Assembly (NCBI RefSeq): GCF_905404315.1
Contig: NC_066267.1
Span: 4,168,501-4,232,500 of the forward strand
Origin: Leptidea sinapis
Lineage: Eukaryota > Arthropoda > Insecta > Lepidoptera > Pieridae
Length of the DNA stretch: 64,000 nt
Direction: 5' to 3'
Below the pieces are notes generated by a model. The model had not been told where the DNA came from. It did no database searches and saw nothing but the letters and a program-made list of their open reading frames with translations. A program made the translations under genes and the position numbers. Below, in pieces: positions 1 through 8,700 of the stretch; within the stretch, counting starts at the first letter, position 1, and every line of letters starts with the position of its first letter.

Positions 1-140
1 TCAGGCTTATTAGCAATGATAGTTCTATCCGTGATGATAGATCGGTCCCAGTAAAGCTTGGCATGACTATTTTCCAGAGCTGGCTCCGGAGTATGCTTAT
101 AATACCTACGAGACTTCAAAATGCACAAGATTGCATCGAA
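1..140 (-). pseudogene. LINE remnant, C-terminal region of a reverse-transcriptase polyprotein (family L)
   Basis: The minus strand reads RRYYKHTPEPALENSHAKLY and then WDRSIITDRTIIANKPD, cut by the window edge. The motif x-YWDR-x-IITDR-x-I-x-NKPD belongs to the region after the reverse transcriptase in a broad group of metazoan LINEs; I cannot name the family. The fragments at 48883-49055 and 59051-59373 look like later parts of the same type of protein (VETLGPWG block). Confidence 0.5.
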
Positions 141-177
141 GAGCAAGTTGCTGATGGAAAATCCTGGCTACTTTTGT

Positions 178-491
178 TACGAAAATAAGGGTCGAGCCGA
201 GCAGTACGTTCAGCTGATGATAATTGATACGCCCTGATCATTACAATGCAGTGCCGCTCAGGATTCCTTAAAAACCCAAAGTTCTGAGCGGCACGGCAAT
301 TGCACTCACGGCTCGTCACCTTGAGACATAAGATGTTAAGTCTCATTTGCCCAGTAATTTTACTAGCTACGGCGCCCTTCAGACCGAAACACAGTAATGT
401 TTACACGTTAATGCTTCACGGCAGAAATAGGCGCCATTGTGGTACCCATAATCTAGCCGGCATCCTGTGCAAACGAGCCTCCCACTGGTAA
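178..491 (+). repeat. Family A interspersed repeat, near full length
   Basis: Short non-coding repeat of about 310 bp found many times here. It starts near aaaataaggg, contains the diagnostic ctgagcggca motif in a short internal inverted repeat, then gtcaccttgagacat, ctagctacggcgcccttcag, cggcagaaataggcgcc, and ends cctcccactggtaaa. No coding capacity; class not determined. Other copies: 15540-15668, 25153-25434, 26353-26470, 26490-26775, 27165-27430, 34377-34478, 37470-37700, 45340-45415, 46250-46545, 51045-51335, 59998-60040. Confidence 0.8.
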
Positions 492-1876
492 AGAGATACG
501 TGGTTGCGTCTGTGCTCTCTCTCTCTCTCTCACTCTCCATTGGCAAGACAAGAACTACAGGAAATTTGTAATTATTATATTGAGCACTTGATCGATAAAT
601 ATTCATAAAACTACACTACTTTAAGAAATATAATACACATTTTACTCACTTTCTTTAAACAAAATAAAGGCACAATTAATAAGCATATTCTAAATTGTTA
701 TTCCCTCATAGACAAAATGTTCAAAATTTACTAATTAAAATTATTTGCTTAACTCTTGTGTTATCAAGAGTTATGGATCAATTATAATTAATAAAGGCAA
801 TATTTGCTGTCTTGCCACACAATCTATGTTGGAACATGTTAAAATTTACCTTCTACTTGTTTCTGTGAAATATGAGATGTTAATTGTTTAAGGAATAGAT
901 ATATAAATTACATTTTAAATACTAGCAAATGTTATTATAAATCCCGACTTTCACGCCTAAGTCAGTGAATCAATTTTGATAAAATTTTGTACTGAGATAG
1001 ACTACAGCTTGAAAAAGGACATTGGCTACCTGTTATTAATAACAGGTAGCCAAAAAATAAATGGTCAAAATAGGGGATGGCAGTTTGTATGGAAATTCGT
1101 CTTTATCGAACATAAAACCATGAAAACTTGCATTTAGGCACTTGATAATAAATAATTTGTAAGCATCGTCAAGCATTACTTAATCTTTTACCTACATGGG
1201 GATGAAATAGAAGATTAAAGTTCACGGGGACATAGTATTAAAAATACTGTCCACAATGACATGGGATATCCGCTGTATCATAGAAGAACGCTGCCAGCAG
1301 CGAAAAGAGCAGTTTGTATATGTATTATTTGAAAAGTATGCTAAGAAATAAAAAAATGCCCAAAATAACTATTCAACAAGGATGGAGTTGTGGGTAAGAG
1401 CTAGTAATCCATGAAATTAATAATATTAAAGGGGTCAGGAGTTCAATCAAATCAAAATGATAATCCAATGTCTTGCACTTAAAACTGTATTTTCACAATT
1501 AATAAAAATAAACATATCGATAATATATCGAGATGGTAGTATATGTATACAGCGCTTAATCGTGCAGCTCGCAGTGGCTAGCCTAGCGAAACCCTCTAAG
1601 AAAAAAGCGATTCACTCGATTGTATGAAACGTGCAGTCATTGATAGATTGACAGATGGCGGCTATAATCTTGTAAAAAACGGAGATAGCCGAAATCCACT
1701 ACGTTTTAAGCAACTGTTCGCTTTCCAACTTAGCCTTTTCCAATTATACTTGGTCGCTAATCGCCATACTGTATTTTCTACTATTTAAAACATTGGACAA
1801 ATCACTGCACGCTTAATACGAAACTAAATTTCAATTCTTACTTAGGCATTCCCGCCACTTATTAAGTAGTACTTAC
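492..1876. other. AT-rich sequence, no gene seen
   Basis: Holds a short (TC)n run near 514-532 and a perfect 32-bp palindrome at 1022-1053. No coding frame or recognised repeat otherwise. The stretch at 1560-1720 is richer in G+C than its surroundings but shows no open frame. Confidence 0.5.
1022..1053. repeat. Perfect 32-bp palindrome, no spacer
   Basis: Arm ttggctacctgttatt (1022-1037) is followed directly by its exact reverse complement (1038-1053). Confidence 0.9.
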
Positions 1877-1993
1877 ATCCTCTTCGGTAGCGGCGATTAC
1901 TGGACGAATAACATCAAAGAGAATATAATCACTACGTTCTAAATAAATGTCAACTAAAATGACTTGCGATATTAACTTATTAACACAACACAA
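1877..1993 (-). CDS. Possible internal exon of an unidentified minus-strand gene (117 bp)
   Basis: On the minus strand an acceptor-like tttgtctattgtag is followed by 39 open codons containing VDIYLERSDYILFDVIRPVI and then AATEED, and a perfect donor gtaagt (+ strand 1871-1876). Length is a multiple of three and the phase is 0 on both sides. The residue mix looks protein-like. I do not recognise the protein and saw no partner exon. It could be a transposon fragment. If real, it would lie antisense within an upstream neuroligin intron. Confidence 0.25.
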
Positions 1994-2680
1994 CTACAAT
2001 AGACAAATATTTGTGTCGCTTACTCATATTATTTTGCAAGAGTTATAATATTATATCTAGCTGATATTTAAGGAAAATAATAGGAGGAAATGGGCACCCG
2101 CTTGAGCAAGTATCCACGTATAGTCTGTCAAAATGTCTGGCTAAAGTATCAAATTAACTATACTGTCAGATTTATGGCTAGAGATTTATCATTATACATA
2201 TCCACAATATAATCCCCGCTATCTAACATCGGCTAACCACATGCCACATGCTCTGACCTCAATGCAAAGGTTTCCCGCATGTTCAAACATTATATAATTT
2301 ATACTGACCAGCACTTTTGCACAACTGTTGCATAAAGATACCAAATGGTTCATATTTTAGCGTTGTATTTTGAAATGTTTCGAGATATTTTGTACAGATT
2401 GTAGAAATTGCGAGCTGAAGCTGAATATCGCTGAGTTGAGGAATAAAAGTAATTGGGGTGAGATATTGCTAGTGATTGGATTAAGGTCGATTCTCGTGTC
2501 TGAGATAGTAAAATACGAAAATGATAGAATATTCCAATTTATGATTTTATTGATAACGCAATGACGAGTTTAAGCTTGTTGAGTTTTATCTAGCAATTTA
2601 CTAGCACGTTACTTTCGGTATTTAGTTTTCTTTGTATATATTTGACTTATATTTATATATATATTTATATATATACAGAC
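1994..2680. other. No gene seen
   Basis: AT-rich sequence with a TA-rich run at 2645-2675. The 64-codon plus frame at 2370-2564 has no recognisable motif or splice signals and I take it as chance. Confidence 0.5.
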
Positions 2681-3649
2681 CAGAGGGCCTACCATCAACT
2701 TTAAATAAGCGATGCGATTCCGATGCAGTTTAGTTTAGGTACCTAAACTGAATCGCTAAAATTCGTTCCATGAAGTGCCTTTTACTGAATGGCGTTTAGA
2801 TTGCTTAAGAAGAATGAACGAAATAAATTTTTCTGTGGTCCGCGGTGTGAGAAAGAGATAACGCTCTACAGTCATTATATGAGTTTGTCTCGCTTACTCA
2901 AAACATATGCGTGGCGTTTCGGAAACTAAAATGATATGATTTTAGCGGTTTTTTACGTAGGAAATACTAAAAATACATTTTAAAATTGCGCTTTATAGCG
3001 TCAAATTATAAACCATTAAGCCCTGTATTGTACTTATTAAATAATAGTTCTTTGAATTACAAGCTACATGTTTGCTTAGGTGTTTTCGTTAAAATAACGA
3101 GTTATGAACGCGCTTCCATTGATGTTTGATTGTCAGGAGCACAGAGTACATTTTTTTTAATTCGTTCTTGCGAACAGGCTATAGCCCGGGCCCTTACTGC
3201 CTCGTCTTCAGTATTTTCATTTTCGGTATTTATTTTCAGTATTTTGTTTTACAAAAAAGTCCAATAAAGTATTCTTACCTCATCTTTCATGAATAATGTT
3301 TTCCTTTTTTGTACGTTTCCACAATTTTTTTAATGTTATTAACAACACGAATCACTTTTCTCTAAGGAAGTAGCAACATTTTTCGAATCGCTTATGTGCC
3401 ATAAGCTATCCAGTTTAGGTTGAAATATTACCTACCTTATGGTACGAATGAATGAATGAACTAACTAAATCAGTTTGCGATTCAATTGACATAATTTTTG
3501 ACTTTCAATTGACATCATTGCGATTTAGTCAGTTGATTTGACGTCAACCTAAATTAGATAGCTTTAATCACGACATGGTACGAAATCGCAAAGCAGTTAA
3601 TCTTAGGTTGTCAATTGAATCGCAATAAGAGTTTATGGTAGGCCCCCTG
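2681..3649. mobile_element. Non-autonomous DNA element with CAGRGGGCCTACCAT ends (hAT-like?)
   Basis: The left end reads cagagggcctaccatcaact. The right end, reverse-complemented, reads cagggggcctaccataaact, giving imperfect terminal inverted repeats about 970 bp apart. Internal sequence has repeated variants of gcgattcaattgac and no transposase frame. The CAGRG start recalls hAT-type ends, but flanking 8-bp sequences do not match, so no target duplication supports the class. Confidence 0.5.
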
Positions 3650-4068
3650 AAAATAGTAAATTACTACGTTCTTTGCACCATTATAAATTGGATAAATTAC
3701 GCTGTTAAAAGTTTTTTCTATAATTTGATTTTATGTGAAATGTACCTTGAGAACCATACTACGATTGCTTTGCATTTAGGTTATCAGAGAGTTTGGCAAA
3801 TTTTGAATATAGCTGTAAATGTTCTTATCGCCCTGTAGATTTACGGATTTAAATCTCAATCTTCATTTTATATTAGAAAAACAAAATACACATTTCATTA
3901 TGATCGATTACTATAAAATACGTTAAAATAACGAGAAGGCTATTTTAATTATAATTGACTTAATATTACATCGCCATGAGGATTTCACATACCTCTTAGT
4001 TACAAAAGTTGATAGAAGCGAGAAATAAAACATTGCAATTAAATATTAAAAAAGTAAAGTTAGTAAAG

Positions 4069-4256
4069 TCCTCGAATGGTGACAACGTACCGGAAGACGC
4101 AGTGTTGGCACCCCACAAGATGTACCGACGATCTGGTCAAGATCACCGGGGTAGGTTGGATGAGAGCAGCGCAGGACCGATCGTCGTGGAAAATTTTTGG
4201 GGGAGGCCTTTGTCCAGCAGTGGATGTCTTCCGGCTGATGATGATGACGAAGAAAA
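4069..4256 (+). pseudogene. RTE-type LINE 3' fragment
   Basis: The plus frame reads TDDLVKITGVGWMRAAQDRS and then SW, the C-terminal end typical of insect RTE-clade polyproteins (RW-x-DDL-x-K...WMRAAQDRS-x-W-x-x-LGEAFVQQW). It is followed by gtctt-ccggctgatgatgatgacg, the usual 3' end running into a TGA repeat. Severely 5'-truncated. Lies just before the neuroligin exon at 4343, within the upstream intron. Confidence 0.8.
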
Positions 4257-4342
4257 CATTAAAAACAAAAGAGAACAATGTTAATTCAAATTGACAAGGA
4301 TCAAATTCGGCATATTTATACAACTAGTTAATTTTCTCACAG

Positions 4343-4464
4343 GAATCCCAACGAGCTTCAAAGGCAAGCGGAGCCAACGCTTCCAATATCCCGAGAACGA
4401 AACAAATACAAGAGCATAGTTTGGGACGAATATGATACACTTCATCAAAAATACTTGGAAATTG
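4343..4464 (+). CDS. nlg: Neuroligin, internal coding exon (122 bp)
   Basis: This exon encodes the end of the extracellular cholinesterase-like domain of neuroligin, the postsynaptic adhesion protein that binds neurexins. Frame from 4344 reads NPNELQRQAEPTLPISR and then KYKSIVWDEYDTLHQKYLEI. This matches the family pattern of a variable linker followed by a conserved W-x-x-Y, H/D-Q-x-Y-L-x-I-G block. An acceptor (ttctcacag) ends at 4342 and a consensus donor (gtgagt) begins at 4465. The first base completes a codon from an upstream exon and the last base is the first G of a split glycine codon, which fits exactly with the exon at 5854. Earlier exons are not in the window, so the upstream intron exceeds 4.3 kb. 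Family assignment is confident; the paralogue number cannot be told. Confidence 0.88.
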
Positions 4465-4539
4465 GTGAGTTTCATAATCCCTTCATATTATTATTACCTA
4501 CATTATTCAATGAAACTACTGTTATAAACAAATAAAATT

Positions 4540-4672
4540 TTAAAAACAAGATTTTATGAACGATGCGGGACTCGAACCCACGACCTCCGGCGTTCCATGC
4601 CGGTGCTCTAACTAACTGAGCTAACCGTTCGAGTGAAAAATCTTGTATGGTTTGTTTGGCTCTCAGGTTGTG
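4540..4672 (-). repeat. Family B tRNA-derived SINE segment, minus copy
   Basis: Contains the tRNA-like head at 4558-4630 plus the following motif ctcaggttgtgg (reverse of the family's ccacaacctgag). The in-frame Arg-Leu-Ala-Gln-Leu-Val peptide reading here is an artefact of the tRNA-like sequence. Confidence 0.8.
4558..4630 (-). ncRNA. tRNA-like SINE head that folds as a complete cloverleaf
   Basis: Minus-strand stems: acceptor GAACGGT/ATCGTTC, D-arm GCTC/GAGC, anticodon stem CCGGC/GCCGG around loop ATGGAAC (U33 present, anticodon GGA), T-arm GTGGG-TTCGAGT-CCCGC. Boxes A and B of a Pol III promoter are present. An anticodon GGA would read serine codons, but there is no long variable arm, so it is best read as a SINE head and not a functional tRNA. 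Confidence 0.7.
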
Positions 4673-4785
4673 GAACGCCGGAGGTCGTTCGAGTCCCGCA
4701 CCGTTCATAAAATTTTGTTTTTCAAATTTTATTTGTGTATTAATCCTAGAAGTAAGGGTTATCACTTTAAAAACATACCATACTG
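4673..4785 (+). repeat. Family B SINE segment, plus copy (inverted to 4540-4672)
   Basis: Begins at aacgccggaggtcg inside the anticodon/T-arm part and continues through cgagtcccgc, gttcataaaattttg, and the tail atcctagaagtaagggttatc. It makes a head-to-head inverted pair with the copy just before it inside the neuroligin intron. Confidence 0.75.
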
Positions 4786-5623
4786 GTATAAAGTCTATTA
4801 TAATGTATATATTTTTATTAGTAGATTTTTGTTGAGGTAATGCAAAACATATGATTACAAATATTGTCAACTATATGCATAGTTGATGATAGAATTAATT
4901 TGCAGATAAAATAATTATTCATATGAAAACTTAACTATTAAAAATATACAAAAAAGCAAAACCATGATACTCTCATACATAGAATATTTAGTCAATATAA
5001 CAACTCAATTCTCACATAAAAGCGCTGTCAATGTTAATATATAAGTTATAAAGTAAAACTTTATTTGTTAATCAATCAATGATATGCTATATCATTGCTA
5101 CTAGCGATCATTTTGTATATTCAATTATTTTGAAATATAGAGCCATTTGAATAGATTTGTTTAAAACTGTGATGTTTATTTACCAATAGCATCTCTTAAG
5201 TTTTTAATTTTTAGTCGTTCACGTTAAAAGAACAGTCAGTCTCAGGAACATTTTGAATTTCTAAAAAAACTTTGGGTATCTGTCAATTTGTCAAAGAGAC
5301 GAAGCTCTCTTACTTTTTATTGATGAAAGGATATTTAAATTTAAATTAAATCAAAAATTATGATAATAATTTAAAAAAATTAACATTTTACATAAAATGA
5401 TATAATATGGTACAGTAATGCTTAATACTACGTTATTTATTCTCATCTGTTTATCATTCAAAATACAACTTGCAGAATATCACCTTTTTCTACCTAGTAT
5501 TATGACTATAAGTGAAAAATATATAATATCTGTATTGTACCATGAGAAAAGTTTACGCTTATATTTTAATAATAGCCAAAAATCTAAGAAAAGTGTAAGA
5601 TTATGTTTACAAAAATCACATGA
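4786..5623. other. Intron sequence without recognised feature
   Basis: Very AT-rich. One 69-codon frame at 5418-5627 lacks homology and is probably chance. Confidence 0.6.
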
Positions 5624-5822
5624 TTAATAAAATACTTTTTGAAGGATTAAAACGTGTGTGGTTCTAACGAACAAAACGTGTTCTGCAAAGGTAACGAAAT
5701 AAAATACTAATAAAAAATTTACTTACGTTTATGCAAAAAATACAGTTGCAATCACACACATCTTAATCCTCCAAAAAGTACTTTATTTAAATGTGTAACA
5801 CTCGCGTTAATCAAAGAAAATG
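5624..5822. repeat. Family D inverted-repeat element (MITE-like), copy 1
   Basis: Left arm around actttttgaaggattaaaac and right arm around ttaatcctccaaaaagtact are inverted copies. The flank aaatgtgtaacactcgcgtt and following ttaatcaaagaaaa is shared, inverted, with the copy at 29945-30360. Confidence 0.65.
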
Positions 5823-5853
5823 CGATCACATGTCTAATTTAATTTTTTTCTAG

Positions 5854-6809
5854 GAATGAAGCCGCGAATGAAAAACCATTACCGGGCACATCAACTATCA
5901 GTTTGGCTCCGGCTCATCCCAGAGATACACCGAGCGGGCATGAAAGATGTCATCAACAAACACAACCTATTCCGAAACCACAACGACCCAGAACTGTACG
6001 ACGGCTTAGTTCGACCCGATCCTCTAACACGCACTAACTACTACGATCCAACTCTCGATCTCTACAGGAAATCCTTCAACATCACTCTTGATATCCCGTC
6101 TACGACAATGGACACTTATGTCACAACTTGCATCAGTGTCATGACCCGATCAAACCCCGTCACACAAATAAACACTTCACAAACACAGGAATCTACTTCT
6201 GAGGTTGCCGGCTATACGGCTTATTCTACAGCACTCAGCGTAACAATTGCTATTGGCTGCTCCCTTTTGATACTAAACGTGCTAATATTTGCCGGTGTCT
6301 ACTACCAGAGAGATAAAACGCGGTTGCAAGTCAAGGCTTTGCAACAACAGAAACGGAATCATAACACTTTTGATAATGTTTCTAAACATCCGCATTACTT
6401 TGTGGGTCATTCGCAAAGTTCTAGCACTATCGTGGATATTGACCATCAAGATAAAAATGCAATTATTGCGATGACCAATAGAGTTCCTCATTTTACGAAT
6501 GCAAACTGTCCTAATGTTTGCCACACTGGAATTCAAATGTCAAATATATCAAAAAGCTCCCCAAATAGGGGACAATGTACAACTTTACCGCGTAAAGTAG
6601 GGTTTAGCTACCAGAACCAAATCTGCAACGCAGCCAGTTGTATGACTTTGCCAAAGAACGCCACGTTTATGAGTGGGGCAAACTTGCCCGATGTTCAAGC
6701 TCAGACGGGGCAAAATCAGGCTGGAAATGGTTCAGTGTCCGGTTCATCCCCGCAAAATTTTCAGAAACCGCGAGTACCGCAAGCAGCTATGTCGGAAATG
6801 AATGTATGA
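5854..6809 (+). CDS. nlg: Neuroligin, last coding exon (stalk, membrane helix, cytoplasmic tail)
   Basis: Starts after the acceptor tttttttctag (ends 5853), completing the split Gly codon, and runs open to TGA at 6807-6809; counting from the first Met codon (5856) it has 317 residues. Residues 2-20 (KPRMKNHYRAHQLSVWLRL) close the cholinesterase-like domain. HNLFRNH-x3-LYDGLVRPDPL (37-57) is the conserved neuroligin stretch after it. A Ser/Thr-rich stalk with possible N-glycosylation sites (NIT about 75, NTS about 106) precedes one membrane helix (about 125-149), then Arg/Lys residues and a Gln/Asn/Ser-rich cytoplasmic tail of about 165 residues. The protein ends MSEMNV, so the last three residues (M-N-V) fit a class II PDZ ligand rather than the class I ending of vertebrate neuroligins. 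The internal ATG is not a real start. Acts at the postsynaptic plasma membrane. Confidence 0.9.
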
Positions 6810-7429
6810 GAAATCGAAGATATTTACAATTATGTGTAAAGTGATGTCGCTGGTATACATAGTTGTAAATATCGCTGATCAGATGTAAATAAATGTAAGT
6901 GAAACTAATACAAGCCTTTATGTTGTTGATAATTTTTTAACTAATGGGATAATGCCATCTATATTTTCATATTAAAATTGTAATTAAGCATTCTCATTAG
7001 GGACGACAAATGAAAATACGACAACTTGTAAATTTATTTAAAATAAACTATTTTTATTTCACTGCGCGAGTAGGTAATTGTGCTTAAAACCGTAATAATT
7101 ATTTACGCTGTCCTTCATAATATTTAAAATAAAATACAGTATTTGCTTTGCCTAAAGCAAGTGCTGGAGAAAAACTCTGTAATTATGCGCATTGAAAATG
7201 AGGTTTGAACATTAAAGAAAGTGACAGAAATGCATTTGTTTGTCCGTGAAATGAGTGGTCGTGAGTTGACAGGAGAATAATTTACTCATTAAAAGTTTTT
7301 ATTTTGCTGAATGTTATTCCTTAGCCACGTTTTCAGTGCAGTATGAATATAAGCTTATTCCTTTTGCCTTATTCCTAAAAGATCTCCATGGTAAGCACAA
7401 GAGCTTACCGAAAATAAATAAAATACAAT
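6810..7429. other. Neuroligin 3' UTR and downstream sequence
   Basis: AT-rich, several AATAAA motifs (6888, 7042, 7122 area). No frame of interest. Confidence 0.5.
6888..6893 (+). promoter_or_regulatory. nlg: Candidate polyadenylation signal AATAAA of neuroligin
   Basis: First AATAAA after the stop codon, 79 bases downstream, followed by a gt-rich stretch. Another AATAAA lies at 7042-7047, so the 3' UTR could be about 100 or 250 bases or longer. Confidence 0.45.
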
Positions 7430-7502
7430 AAATAGAATGGACTGGGCATCAATATCAACGGCAAATACATCACTCATCTCCTATTCACAGATGATATTGT
7501 AA
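7430..7502 (+). pseudogene. RTE-type LINE fragment with the catalytic FTDD motif
   Basis: The plus strand reads INGKYITHLLFTDDIV, the motif C region of an RTE-clade reverse transcriptase (usual form FADD). The open frame then breaks at unrelated sequence (7503-7765), and the C-terminal tail of the same clade follows at 7785. Confidence 0.65.
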
Positions 7503-7763
7503 ACCATATGCCTTAAGATCATGATTAATGCCCATGTCGCACTTCTGTAAGATTTGGGAACTGACCTCTCGTAATTGTTGACAAAAGTAATCTTGGGACA
7601 AATAGTCCAGTTGGGCAGATCCAATTTCGGGAATGAGGTCACTCGTCGAATTCACCTCGGATAAGCAGCATTCGGTCTGAAGCTCCTTAAAATCCTCTCG
7701 TCCCAAATACCGAAAAGTCTGAAGACGAAGCTTTTTGAATCGGTTTGTGTTGCCAGTGATCAC
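7485..7763 (-). CDS. Unidentified open frame, 92 codons, inserted in an RTE remnant
   Basis: Open minus frame with protein-like composition: NRFKKLRLQTFRYLGREDF, then LSEVNSTSDLIPEIGSAQL, then YFCQQLREVSSQILQKCDMG. It lies exactly between two pieces of a plus-strand RTE LINE where about 300 residues of that element are missing. I do not recognise the family. It may be a gag-like or transposase fragment or a captured host exon. The ATG is not necessarily a start. Confidence 0.35.
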   Translation of the reverse strand: MITGNTNRFKKLRLQTFRYLGREDFKELQTECCLSEVNSTSDLIPEIGSAQLDYLSQDYFCQQLREVSSQILQKCDMGINHDLKAYGLQYHL

Positions 7764-7784
7764 ATACGGAACGCACGCAGCTTG

Positions 7785-7975
7785 CTATAATATCCTCAAA
7801 TGGCAACCACGTCCCGGAAAACGCAGTGTTGGTAGGCCTATAGGATGGACCGACGATCTGATCAAGATCACCGGAGTAGGTTAGATGATTGCAGCGCAGG
7901 ACCGATCTTCATGGCGATCTTTGGGGGAGGCCTTTGTGCAGCAGTCCACTGCTGTCCACGATTTCCAGCTGAAAT
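7785..7975 (+). pseudogene. RTE-type LINE 3' end
   Basis: Decayed copy of the same tail as 4069-4256: the gccgacgatct-type core (here gaccgacgatctgatcaag), then gcagcgcaggaccgatct, then ctttgggggaggcctttgtg. Stop codons interrupt the frame. Confidence 0.75.
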
Positions 7976-8397
7976 GGATGGAAAATGGAATGATGTAATA
8001 GACGGGGGTTATCCTTTTTATCAAATGAGCTTAATACTCATCTGTTCATGGATAGTATAAAATAAATATTTCGTCTTTGAAATATATCACATACGTTAAA
8101 TATGAATTACCATGTATTCGACGAAGTTTTATCATTGGAATAAGAATGACGTAATCTGCAGCTATCGAAGCAACAAAACGCGAAGGCAATGTGGGGAATA
8201 TCACATTAATGAAGGGTTGACTGCGTGTGTTTTGCTTGACTGATGCGGCCAGAGCTGCTGCTGGTCAACATAACAACGTTTGTGACATAAAAAACGAAGA
8301 ATAAGAATTATACAATACGGTTATTCAACCCTTAACTGAGAAGAAAACTTTTTACATAAAATTTTATTGATTTGACGCAAATGAGTGAATATTGTTT

Positions 8398-8700
8398 CTA
8401 AGGTAACGTTAAGCCGTGGCGCTAATTCCTGTGTAGCTTGGCTCAGATCGGCCCCCACCATGTCTTTCAATTCATTGTTATCCGCGTGGTTCGTTCTTCA
8501 AATCAAAGTTTCCATCACGAAAGCGTTAAAAACCAAAATCGCACGATGCGTTCATAGGAGTCCCATCTCCAAACGCAACATTGATATTGCAAGCTGTTTC
8601 TGCCGCGTTAGTTCCGCGTCGGATCTCGTATTCAAAAATCACTCGAATTTTCGAAGTAGGATCTATCATAATAAAAGCCAAAAGAAATCGATAATCGAAT
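8398..8700 (-). pseudogene. Mariner-family transposase, N-terminal remnant
   Basis: The minus frame reads IRVIFEYEIRRGTNAAETAC and then NINVAFGDG, which fits the first helix-turn-helix of mariner transposases (R-x-I-x-x-YE-x-x-x-G-x-x-AAETARNI...GEG). After a stop and shift, FRDGNFDLKNEPRG and then NNELKDMVGADLSQATQELA follow, fitting the linker and the second helix-turn-helix. The catalytic DD34D part is absent. Non-functional. Confidence 0.7.

Larger units (their letters stand above)
4465..5853 (+). other. nlg: Neuroligin intron, GT-AG, 1389 bp
   Basis: Bounded by gtgagt at 4465 and tttttttctag at 5853, with phase 1 on both sides. It carries a head-to-head pair of tRNA-like SINE segments (4540-4785) and a MITE-like inverted repeat (5624-5822). 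The small frame at 5418-5627 is AT-rich and looks like intron sequence. Confidence 0.85.

Noticed and set aside
4558..4630. Functional nuclear tRNA gene with anticodon GGA
   Set aside because: It folds well but is embedded in a dispersed repeat with the same flanks in every copy, and a serine tRNA would need a long variable arm.
4472..4870. 132-codon minus frame containing RLAQLVRAPAWNAGGRGFES
   Set aside because: The peptide is a translation of the tRNA-like SINE head, a well-known artefact of annotating tRNA-derived repeats.
6282..6844. Three overlapping frames within the neuroligin last exon
   Set aside because: Shadows of the long neuroligin frame, which has clear family similarity and matching splice phase.
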